Below are positions 1 through 5,183 of a stretch of 6,034 nt of DNA, one piece after another. The DNA lies in NCBI GenBank assembly GCA_937928665.1, contig CALFVM010000271.1, positions 1 to 6,034 of the forward strand. Direction: 5' to 3'. The stretch's first letter is position 1; each line of letters begins with the position of its first letter. The notes beneath the pieces were generated by a model, which saw nothing but the letters and a program-made list of their open reading frames with translations, ran no database searches and was not told the DNA's origin. A program made the position numbers and the translations under genes. This DNA comes from an uncultured Candidatus Methylacidiphilales bacterium (GTDB lineage: Bacteria; Verrucomicrobiota; Verrucomicrobiia; Methylacidiphilales; CALFVM01).

Positions 1-9
1 GCAACCGCG

Positions 10-40
10 ATCCACAACCCAATCCACAACCCAATCCACA
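10..40. repeat. 12-bp tandem repeat just upstream of the BON lipoprotein start
   Basis: The unit ATCCACAACCCA occurs perfectly at 10-21 and 22-33, and a third partial copy (ATCCACA) follows at 34-40, only three bases before the ATG at 44. The array therefore occupies the place where a ribosome binding site would sit, and no purine-rich Shine-Dalgarno element is present. A change in copy number would alter spacing upstream of the gene, but with about 2.6 copies this may be a chance duplication. The window starts at base 1, so the promoter of the downstream gene is not visible. Confidence 0.75.
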
Positions 41-43
41 TCC

Positions 44-472
44 ATGAATCCAAAAACCACCCTCGCCCTCAGTCTGTCTGCCGCTTCAATCCTTGTGTTG
101 GCATCCTGCGCCCAAAACGAACCGAAACAAACCTACCCCTCCCACCACCCGTATCAGTCCAAACAGATGCATGATTCCAAACGCCGGGCTGATGCCGGGC
201 GGACGACCGGCGATGATGCTTTAGCCCAGGCCAACCGGCTTTCTGATGTCAACACAACAGCCCAAATCCGCCGCAACGTCCTGGCCACCCGAAATATGTC
301 TTACAACGCGCGGAACATTGAAATCGTCACCCTGAACGGTCACGTGACCCTGCGCGGTCCCGTTAATTCCCTGGCCGAGAAAGAAAGGATCGGCCAACTC
401 GCCGAGCGCGTGGCGGGAGACAATCCCGTGGACAATCAACTAACCATCCGCCGGACAACGGCTGGGAACTAA
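44..472 (+). CDS. BON-domain lipoprotein (OsmY-like)
   Basis: 142 aa. The N-terminus is a lipoprotein signal: a short basic start (Lys4), a hydrophobic stretch at about residues 7-20 and a lipobox (Leu-Ala-Ser-Cys22), so the mature protein should be lipid-anchored in the cell envelope. Residues 23-65 are polar, rich in His, Gln, Ser and Arg, and look like a flexible linker. Residues 67-137 match a single BON domain: an Ala/Arg-rich helix, then the strand-turn-strand pattern 'IEIVTLNGHVTLRGPV' with the conserved glycines (Gly99, Gly105), then a helix and a closing strand (NQLTI). BON domains are thought to bind phospholipid or surface features, and OsmY carries two of them; here there is only one. 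The ATG at 44 is chosen because the signal peptide begins directly there. It leads a run of small + strand envelope genes, with 75 nt to the next. Family assignment is firm; the specific role is inferred. Confidence 0.88.
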   Translation: MNPKTTLALSLSAASILVLASCAQNEPKQTYPSHHPYQSKQMHDSKRRADAGRTTGDDALAQANRLSDVNTTAQIRRNVLATRNMSYNARNIEIVTLNGHVTLRGPVNSLAEKERIGQLAERVAGDNPVDNQLTIRRTTAGN

Positions 473-547
473 CCCTTTCCCCTTCAACCCAACCTCCTGA
501 TCTACCCGAATGCCCCGCAACATGCCGGGTCTAACCCACACTGCAAA

Positions 548-868
548 ATGACTACCAATACCATCAATCCCACCTCCACCAACCTCCGCCAGGACATCGA
601 TCGGATCGCCCATAAAGCAGACTCCCTCGTCGATTCAGGGGCTCAAAACGCCAAAGAAAAAATCGAGGCCGCCCGCGAGCACGTGGATCACGCCTTCGAA
701 CGCGGTCAGGAACTCTATGGTCTGCTCCACGGCCAAACCGTCGCTGGCCTGCAAAAAGTTGACCGCCTGATCCACACCAAACCCTACCACGCCATTGGCG
801 TCAGCATCGGCCTGGGAGTCATTATCGGCTACCTATTAGCGGAGCGGGTCATCAGTCCCCGGACCTAA
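548..868 (+). CDS. DUF883 family protein (ElaB/YqjD/YgaM-like), C-terminal membrane anchor
   Basis: 106 aa. The layout is that of the DUF883 family. Residues 1-75 are a polar, amphipathic, probably helical or coiled-coil region with regularly spaced Ala and charged residues (about 13-55). A Lys-Pro motif ('HTKPYHAIGVSIGLGVIIGY', residues 76-95) then runs into a single Gly-rich transmembrane helix (about 80-97), and a short basic tail follows. The equivalent family signature is NPW-x-AVG-x-A-x-G-x-G-x-LLG; here Trp is replaced by Tyr. In E. coli, YqjD and ElaB are inner-membrane anchored, associate with ribosomes in stationary phase and are RpoS-dependent. A similar membrane-tether role here is inferred only. 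The ATG at 548 has no obvious Shine-Dalgarno sequence; the preceding 75 nt contain a weak GC hairpin but no T-tract. Forty nt separate it from the broken receiver gene. Confidence 0.85.
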   Translation: MTTNTINPTSTNLRQDIDRIAHKADSLVDSGAQNAKEKIEAAREHVDHAFERGQELYGLLHGQTVAGLQKVDRLIHTKPYHAIGVSIGLGVIIGYLLAERVISPRT

Positions 869-908
869 CGGGAATCCCCCGATACCATCCGGCCCCGCCC
901 GAACGTCC

Positions 909-1362
909 ATGCAAGCGGCCCTGCCCAAGCCCTGCCCCCTTCCCCACATCAGGCAGCCATCCCCCCGGAACGGCAACGCGCGATCCGTGCGCGTTCTGGT
1001 GGTCGAGGACAATCCCGACCTGCGACGAATGACCGCATTTTTTGGAGGAAGTGGGCGACACGGTGCAGACAGCGGGAGATGACAAGGAGGCCTGGGCCCT
1101 CATTCCGGTGCAACCCCACCATCTGGTAGGCACCGACCACCGGATGATTCCCAGGAGCGAGCTTGATCTCATCCGAAAAATTTTTAAGCAGGGAATTTCG
1201 CTTCCCGTGCCCCTGATCTCAAGACGCATGCCCGCTGAAGATCTCCACCGCCAACCCTGGCTCCGCATCCGATTCGCCCTGCCCAAACCCTACAGCCGCG
1301 CGGATTTGGTTTCAGCGGTCGACCTCAGCCTTGCGGAATTTCCGGCATGTTCCGGGTCGTGA
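909..1362 (+). pseudogene. response-regulator receiver domain, frameshifted in a T6 run
   Basis: Two frames together spell one CheY-like receiver domain. The first (ATG 909 to a TGA at 1080-1082) contains 'VRVLVVEDNPDLRRMTAF', the beta1 strand with the acidic pair Glu33-Asp34. The second continues with 'LEEVGDTVQTAGDDKEAW' and runs to the stop at 1360-1362. Removing one T from the six at 1038-1043 joins them into 150 codons (Ala-Phe-Leu-Glu-Glu at the joint). In the joined product the phospho-acceptor would be Asp76 (in 'GTDHRM') and the conserved Lys is Lys126 (in 'LPKPYS'). No output domain follows, so it would be a stand-alone receiver. Several normally conserved positions are altered: the Met-Pro-x-x-x-Gly loop after the Asp reads Met-Ile-Pro-Arg-Ser-Glu, and the usual Gly before Arg-Met-Pro is Arg. 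This fits gene decay, though a one-base sequencing error cannot be excluded. GTG at 987 is an alternative start. It lies in line with the neighbouring small stress-type genes. Confidence 0.78.
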
Positions 1363-1375
1363 TCCTTGCCCGGAA
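1350..1375 (+). terminator. inverted repeat across the receiver stop codon, weak terminator candidate
   Basis: TTCCGGG at 1350-1356 and CCCGGAA at 1369-1375 are perfectly complementary (7 bp, 12-nt loop) and flank the TGA at 1360-1362. There is no T-tract on either strand after the stem. It may therefore be an RNA structure separating the receiver remnant from the entericidin gene, or chance in GC-rich sequence. Confidence 0.3.
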
Positions 1376-1452
1376 AGCACTGCCGCTTCGCCGCTGTCAG
1401 CTACGGGTTACTCCCCATGGAAGGCATCTCCCCGCCCGGTAGGCTGACTCCC

Positions 1453-1593
1453 ATGAAACACCTCGCATTGACCCTGTTTTGCCTCTTCACCACCGTCGGA
1501 ATTCTCACTCTTGCCACCGGGTGCCAAACATCAAAAGGGTTCGGCCGGGACGTTGAAAACCTCGGAGAAAACATCCAGAAATCAGCCAGATAA
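1453..1593 (+). CDS. entericidin A/B family lipoprotein
   Basis: 46 aa. It has a basic start (Met-Lys-His), a hydrophobic segment at about 4-20 and a lipobox ending Ala-Thr-Gly-Cys24. The 23-residue mature peptide 'CQTSKGFGRDVENLGENIQ' plus four residues carries the entericidin pattern GC-x-T-x-x-GxGxDxxxxGxxIxxxA almost exactly. Entericidins are tiny membrane lipoproteins; in E. coli EcnB is a bacteriolytic peptide opposed by EcnA and induced in stationary phase under RpoS. Only one entericidin is seen here, with no obvious EcnA-like partner. The reading frame stays open upstream to about 1366, but ATG 1453 is chosen because the signal peptide starts there. The stop codon TAA (1591-1593) overlaps the ribosome binding site of the next gene 11 nt downstream, so the two are probably co-transcribed. 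Confidence 0.88.
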   Translation: MKHLALTLFCLFTTVGILTLATGCQTSKGFGRDVENLGENIQKSAR

Positions 1594-1596
1594 GGA
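1592..1596 (+). promoter_or_regulatory. Shine-Dalgarno AAGGA for the 1605 lipoprotein
   Basis: AAGGA lies 8 nt before the ATG at 1605 and shares bases with the TAA stop of the entericidin gene. It is one of the few clear + strand ribosome binding sites in the window, it fixes the start of the following lipoprotein, and it suggests that translation of the two genes is linked. Confidence 0.65.
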
Positions 1597-1604
1597 AACC
1601 ATCC

Positions 1605-2066
1605 ATGAACCCTTCCCAAGTGAACTATCGACTCCACCTTGCGGCCGCCCTCCCCCTCCTGGTCGGCCTGTCCGCCTGTGCGACCGGCTCCCATCGCCAA
1701 AACCAAACCTATGCCTCCAGCGGATACGAAGAGCATTCTGTCTATCCCAACACCACCGGTGTCCAAGACTACTACATCTTTTACCCGCAACATGATGTCT
1801 ACTACGATCCCCGGCAAAAACGGTATCTGACCCTGGAAAACAGCAAGTGGGTCTCCCGGCCTACCCCGCGCGGCGTCCGCATCGACCAGCTCCATGCCTC
1901 ACCAGGTGTTCGGCTCGATACCGGGAGCTCCCCGGCCCATCATCACGATAACATGGTCCGGCGCTATCCTCGGAATTGGACTCCGGATCGGTCCGGATTT
2001 AGCAACGTCGAATATCGCGTCCACGACAGGCCCCTCCAGCGCGGCCGGGTCTATTCCCCCAGATAG
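1605..2066 (+). CDS. unrecognised Tyr/His/Arg-rich lipoprotein
   Basis: 153 aa; I do not recognise a named family. Residues 1-25 form a lipoprotein signal: Arg9, a hydrophobic core at about 11-22 and a lipobox Leu-Ser-Ala-Cys25. The mature part begins with a polar linker. A Tyr-rich block at 55-75 ('VQDYYIFYPQHDVYYDPRQK', then RYLTL) resembles the beta-rich 'YYYP...VYYD..R..Y' segments found in small hypothetical envelope proteins. A Trp-Val motif follows (residues 82-83), then 'TPRGVRI'. From about 100 the protein is rich in His, Arg and Pro (HHH at 112-114) with no predicted membrane helix, and it ends in a basic tail. It is preceded by a good ribosome binding site and sits 11 nt after entericidin, so it may act in the same envelope process. 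Whether it modulates the entericidin is speculation. A GC hairpin 17 nt after the stop probably ends the transcript. Confidence 0.8.
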   Translation: MNPSQVNYRLHLAAALPLLVGLSACATGSHRQNQTYASSGYEEHSVYPNTTGVQDYYIFYPQHDVYYDPRQKRYLTLENSKWVSRPTPRGVRIDQLHASPGVRLDTGSSPAHHHDNMVRRYPRNWTPDRSGFSNVEYRVHDRPLQRGRVYSPR

Positions 2067-2082
2067 TCTCCTGCAAACCTGA

Positions 2083-2113
2083 CCCGGACTTCCCACCACC
2101 GCGGAAGCCCGGG
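2083..2113 (+). terminator. 11-bp GC hairpin after the lipoprotein gene, probable terminator without a T-tract
   Basis: CCCGGACTTCC (2083-2093) pairs with GGAAGCCCGGG (2103-2113) with one A/C mismatch, leaving a 9-nt loop. It begins 17 nt after the stop at 2066, which suits transcript termination or 3'-end protection for the entericidin-lipoprotein mRNA. No run of T follows, so an intrinsic terminator of the classical type is not shown. The rest of the gap to 2264 holds no further gene or clear promoter that I can see. Confidence 0.5.
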
Positions 2114-2264
2114 CAGTCTGCCAACAGCAGGAAACCAAGGCACCTCCAGGCTCAGGCCACGTCCCCCTTGCCCAACAAAATCCACAAAATCGCCTCCCCG
2201 GCACCATTCCAGTGGACGCCCCTAAATGGCCTGACCAAACTCCGTCGCAGCACGCCTCTGCAGC

Positions 2265-3110
2265 ATGATTCATCGCTTCGCCATCACAACCTCGCTCCGC
2301 TATCACTTTGATCAGGCGGGCTGGCTTTTGCTGAATCTGGCGGTTACGAAAAGTCACCACCAACGCATTCTCCAGGAAAGCTGGCAGAACAGCGCCGGTG
2401 TCACGATTCAGGAACAACCCACTCCGGAAGGCACGCCCCGCTTTCACGCACTCTCCGTCCCGGCCGGGACTCTTGAAATCAAGTACCACGTGGAGGTGGA
2501 GCGGGCCGTTCAAGCCGGAGACCAGTCCTGGCGACCTCCGGAGGTCCCCTTAATCGACCTGCCGCCCGCCGTCACCCGTTACCTCTACCCAAGCCGGTAT
2601 TGTGAGTCCGACAAACTAGTCCGGCTGGCTGCCAAAGAGTTTGGTGGCATTGACCCCGGACACGAAAAGGTTGTCGGGGTCTGCAATTGGATTCACGACC
2701 ATCTCGACTATCTCCCCGGCAGCACGGACGAACACACCAGTGCCGTTGATTGCCTGACGCTCCGGGCAGGAGTTTGCCGCGACTTCGCCCACCTTGGCGT
2801 TGCCCTTTGCCGCGCCCTCGGCATCCCGGCCCGCTACGGCAGTGCCTACGCCTACGGCTTGCCCAGCCACGACCTTCACGCATTCTTTGAAGTCTGGCTC
2901 GGCAACCAGTGGTGGTACTACGACGCCACCCGCCTCGCCCCACAACCCGGATTTATTCTGGTCGGAACTGGCCACGATGCCGCTGACACTCCGGTCGCCA
3001 CTATGGCGATGGGCGTTTTTTGCGAAGCCATGACCGTTGATGTGCAGCGACTGACGCCTCTGGAAATCGATTACAGCATTCAACCCCTTACCTTCTACCT
3101 TAACTCCTGA
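2265..3110 (+). CDS. transglutaminase-like superfamily protein (bacterial type, with N-terminal domain)
   Basis: 281 aa. Residues 1-100 resemble the bacterial transglutaminase N-terminal beta domain ('ITTSLRYHF...LLLNLAV', 'LEIKYHVEVE'). Residues 110-235 are the papain-like transglutaminase core. It has Cys171 in 'AGVCRDFAHLGVALCRALGI', preceded by 'SAVDCLTLRAG', then His205 in 'SHDLHAFFEVWL' and Asp220 in 'WWYYDATRLAP'. The Cys-His-Asp triad is thus intact. Pro189-Ala-Arg-Tyr and the closing 'FILVGTGHDAADTPVATM' also fit this family. Such bacterial proteins are generally presumed thiol proteases or amide-bond-modifying enzymes; the substrate is unknown. There is no signal peptide or membrane segment, so it should be cytoplasmic. 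In many genomes related proteins sit with alpha-E or circularly permuted ATP-grasp partners; none is seen here. It stands alone after a 198-nt gap and converges on the dus operon. The ATG at 2265 has no clear Shine-Dalgarno sequence but matches where the domain begins. Confidence 0.88.
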   Translation: MIHRFAITTSLRYHFDQAGWLLLNLAVTKSHHQRILQESWQNSAGVTIQEQPTPEGTPRFHALSVPAGTLEIKYHVEVERAVQAGDQSWRPPEVPLIDLPPAVTRYLYPSRYCESDKLVRLAAKEFGGIDPGHEKVVGVCNWIHDHLDYLPGSTDEHTSAVDCLTLRAGVCRDFAHLGVALCRALGIPARYGSAYAYGLPSHDLHAFFEVWLGNQWWYYDATRLAPQPGFILVGTGHDAADTPVATMAMGVFCEAMTVDVQRLTPLEIDYSIQPLTFYLNS

Positions 3111-3531
3111 GGTCGGCGAATCGGGGCAAGCTTTGCGGTTACTCTCCCAAACATCGAACTATTCTTAACGCGAACGCAAGCTTAGTCAGCTTGTGCAAGA
3201 GCTGGGCGGAGGGTTCCTGCCAAGCGAGCTAACAGAACAAGTTTCCCATCCATGCAAGGGTGCGCCACGGTCTCCAACGGCGTCCAGATCGTAGCAAACT
3301 CACCTTCACGCCCCGGCTACTCGTCATGATTTTTGATGAGTTCAAATCATGCCAACGCCACCCTTGCCGAGCAGGTGCCCCAACGATCCGGAGTTATTCG
3401 CACGGTCCACCATTCTTCATTCGTTAGTGGGGCAGGTCAGGACGTCCAACCCCGGCCCGTGGATTGCGCACTTGGGCCAGCGTTGCCGTGGCAAACAAAA
3501 ATGTTCCTCCTCCAGGATCGCAGCTGCCGGG
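3111..3531. other. 421-nt gap between convergent genes; possible decayed or dispersed element, no supported gene
   Basis: No reading frame here looks like an intact gene, and there is no tRNA fold or T-tract terminator. On the - strand one frame is open for 44 codons (3316-3185, e.g. 'EFATIWTPLETVAHP', 'KLVLLARLAGTLRPALAQAD'). A second frame starts at an ATG (3327-3325) and runs 32 codons to a TAG at 3231-3229. It then continues protein-like ('LAWQEPSAQLLHKLTKLAFA') to a TAA at 3141-3139 and stays open to the transglutaminase stop. Two overlapping protein-like frames on one strand suit a dispersed repeat or decayed gene better than a live gene. A short inverted repeat (CAAGCT 3177-3182, AGCTTG 3188-3193) lies inside. 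From 3352 to 3531 I see nothing beyond a small TTGCC/GGCAA palindrome near 3483-3494. Confidence 0.4.
3325..3351. repeat. 8-bp perfect inverted repeat, AT-rich
   Basis: CATGATTT (3325-3332) and AAATCATG (3344-3351) are exact reverse complements with an 11-nt spacer. The AT-rich arms stand out in the GC-rich gap and lie at the edge of the protein-like - strand frames. No T-tract follows, so it is not a standard terminator. It could be an operator-like site, an element end or chance. Confidence 0.5.
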
Positions 3532-4626
3532 TCAGAAACTACCTCCCGTCAAGTCTCGATCATAGCAACCATCCCGATTCCCGGTCGGCACGAGTGCTTC
3601 GCCCGGAGCCAGCTCCGGCAGATAGCCGTCCCGGTCAAGCGCGGCATCACACGCTGCAAACAGTTCCCGCTCCGTCGCCGCCCGACGCATCGCATCGGGA
3701 AACGTTTCAGCTCCCGGAATGCTCTGAGCGACGAAGTTCAGATACTTTTTGATCTTTCCCACCCGCTTCAACTCGCTCAGGCCGGGCGGCGAAGTCCCCT
3801 CGTACAGTTCTCCGATGTAAGCCCGAAGCTGGCGTAAAGTGGGTCGCGTTTGAACTTCACCCGTGGTCTGCCATTCGCGGATTTGCGTGAAGAGCCACGG
3901 ATTGCGGATCGCGCCACGACCCAGCATAAACCCTCGCGCCCCGGTCGCCCCCTGGGCGGCTTCCGCTCCGGCCACGGAAAGAATGTTGCCGTTGGCAATG
4001 ACCGGGAAGGGCAAGGCCCGCACCGCCTCACGAATCGGTTCAAAATGCACCGGCTGACGGTACATCTGCCGGACGGTCCGCCCATGCACCGTGAGCCCGT
4101 CCAGCGCGTGTCGGGCAAAAACCTCGAGCAGCCTGGGAAACTCTCCCGGATCGTTAAATCCAATCCGGGTTTTCACCGTAAAAGCGCAATCAATGCAGGA
4201 GCGAAGGGCACCCAGAATGGTATCAATTTTTTCCGGATACGGTAACAGCCCACCACCAGCCTGCTTCCGACAGACAATCGGAGCGGGACAGCCAAGATTG
4301 AGGTCGATTCCCGCCACCGGCAGTTGTTGGAGCCGTTCGGCCGTCCGGCAGAGGGCCGGAATGTCCTGGCCGATCATCTGTGCCAGGGCAGGCCGACCGG
4401 TCGGATTCTGCTCCAATGATTCGGCAATGTGCCGCTCCGGCACCGACCCCGCATAGACCCGGAAATATTCCGTCACGTAAAGATCCGCCCCGCCGTAGCG
4501 CGCCATGATCCGCCAAAACGCCAGGTCGGTCACATCCTGCATCGGTGCCAGCACCAGGACCTCCCGGCCCGCTGGCAGCAGGGGAATCAACCGCTCGCCC
4601 GCTCTCACACCCCAGTTTCCCGCCAC
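3532..4626 (-). CDS. tRNA-dihydrouridine synthase family protein
   Basis: Up to 364 aa. The FMN-dependent TIM-barrel enzyme reduces uridine to dihydrouridine in tRNA. Motifs in order: 'VLAPMQDVTDLAFWRI' (24-40, the strand-1 FMN region), 'QMIGQDI' (83-89), 'DLNLGCPAP' with the catalytic Cys113 and a following Lys/Gly loop ('KQAGGGLL'), 'VKTRIGF' (151-157), 'LTVHGRT' (178-184), 'PVIANGNI' (208-215, phosphate binding), and 'FMLGRGAIRNPWLF' (233-246). The C-terminal helical domain, which binds tRNA, spans about 260-335, with a basic Lys-Arg-x-x-Lys-Ile-Lys-Lys stretch at 287-294. Length is normal for the family; I cannot assign DusA, DusB or DusC. The longest start is a GTG at 4626-4624, which overlaps maf by 22 nt. 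A second GTG at 4608-4606 forms a 4-nt GTGA overlap with the maf stop and is an equally good start, giving 358 aa. It is the last gene of the - strand operon. Confidence 0.9.
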   Translation of the reverse strand: MAGNWGVRAGERLIPLLPAGREVLVLAPMQDVTDLAFWRIMARYGGADLYVTEYFRVYAGSVPERHIAESLEQNPTGRPALAQMIGQDIPALCRTAERLQQLPVAGIDLNLGCPAPIVCRKQAGGGLLPYPEKIDTILGALRSCIDCAFTVKTRIGFNDPGEFPRLLEVFARHALDGLTVHGRTVRQMYRQPVHFEPIREAVRALPFPVIANGNILSVAGAEAAQGATGARGFMLGRGAIRNPWLFTQIREWQTTGEVQTRPTLRQLRAYIGELYEGTSPPGLSELKRVGKIKKYLNFVAQSIPGAETFPDAMRRAATERELFAACDAALDRDGYLPELAPGEALVPTGNRDGCYDRDLTGGSF

Positions 4627-5183
4627 CAGTCGAGGACCTTTTCCATCGGCAGCCCGATGACATTGGAGCGAGACCCCTCAATTCGCTCGACAATCCGAAA
4701 GCCCTCCTCCTGCAAGGCATAGGCACCGGCCTTGTCCAGGACGTCAACCCGGCTCAAATAATCCTCAATGGCCGCTTCATCCAACTCCCGGAAGGTGACC
4801 CGGGTACGAACAATAGTCTCCCGGATTTCCTTGCCCCTCACACAAACCATGCCGGTCATGACCTCGTGAACCCGCCCGGACAACCACCGCAGCATCCCGA
4901 TGGCTTCCTCCCGGTCCGCCGGTTTGCCCAAAACCCGGCCCCCGCACACCACCAACGTGTCCGCCGCCAAAATCGGACGCGGATCCCCTTCCCGCCACAC
5001 CGCCATTCCTTTGCGCCGGGCGTTGGCCAGCACCAGTTCGGCGGGACTCAATTCCGGATGACTTCGATTGTCCAACTCCTCAACCACCGGAATCACCACA
5101 CAAAAGGTAACACCCGCCTCCCGAAGCAACTCCTGGCGGCGCGGGGACGAAGATGCCAGAATCCATTCGGGCTGCTCAACCAT
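4605..5183 (-). CDS. maf: Maf family nucleoside triphosphate pyrophosphatase
   Basis: 192 aa, the usual Maf length. Maf proteins hydrolyse non-canonical or pyrimidine nucleoside triphosphates to the monophosphate plus diphosphate and act in the cytoplasm; the old name is septum formation inhibitor. Motifs: 'ILASSSPRRQELL' (8-20, phosphate-binding loop), 'ILAADTLV' with the catalytic Asp75, 'GRVLGKPAD' (82-90), 'LSGRVHEVMTGM' (101-112), 'DKAGAYALQEEG' (150-161) and 'IEGSRSNVIGLP' (168-179). All expected catalytic positions are present. The Gly-Arg-Val-His and Gln-Glu-Glu-Gly signatures suggest the YhdE-like (dTTP/UTP) subgroup, but that is a tentative reading. The start ATG at 5183-5181 overlaps the stop of the upstream anti-sigma gene by 8 nt (ATGGTTGA), with CAGG about 9 nt upstream as a modest ribosome binding site. 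Its own stop lies inside the start region of the dus gene, so translation of the three is probably coupled. Confidence 0.93.
   Translation of the reverse strand: MVEQPEWILASSSPRRQELLREAGVTFCVVIPVVEELDNRSHPELSPAELVLANARRKGMAVWREGDPRPILAADTLVVCGGRVLGKPADREEAIGMLRWLSGRVHEVMTGMVCVRGKEIRETIVRTRVTFRELDEAAIEDYLSRVDVLDKAGAYALQEEGFRIVERIEGSRSNVIGLPMEKVLDWWRETGV

Noticed and set aside
1038..1053. Programmed ribosomal frameshifting at T6 followed by GGAGG in the receiver gene
   Set aside because: The purine-rich stretch lies downstream of the slip site rather than upstream as in prfB, no stop codon sits at the site, and six T is short for transcriptional slippage. A simple indel explains it better.
852..1286. 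144-codon - strand frame
   Set aside because: It is antisense to the receiver remnant, which has clear motifs; the translated product is Gly/Arg/Trp-rich with no motif.
1366..1452. Upstream extension of the entericidin frame to 1366
   Set aside because: It would put 29 residues before the signal peptide and block lipoprotein export; ATG 1453 begins exactly at the signal.
1401..2513. Long - strand frames opposite the entericidin, lipoprotein and transglutaminase genes
   Set aside because: They are shadows of the + strand genes, crossing gene boundaries and the hairpin without any recognisable domain.
3111..3531. tRNA gene or intrinsic terminator in the convergent gap
   Set aside because: I found no cloverleaf with a conserved T-loop, and no stem followed by a T-run on either strand.
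3333..3837. Long + strand open frames starting at 3333 and 3349
   Set aside because: They run antisense to the end of the dihydrouridine synthase gene, have low-complexity Arg/Ser/Pro content and show no domain.
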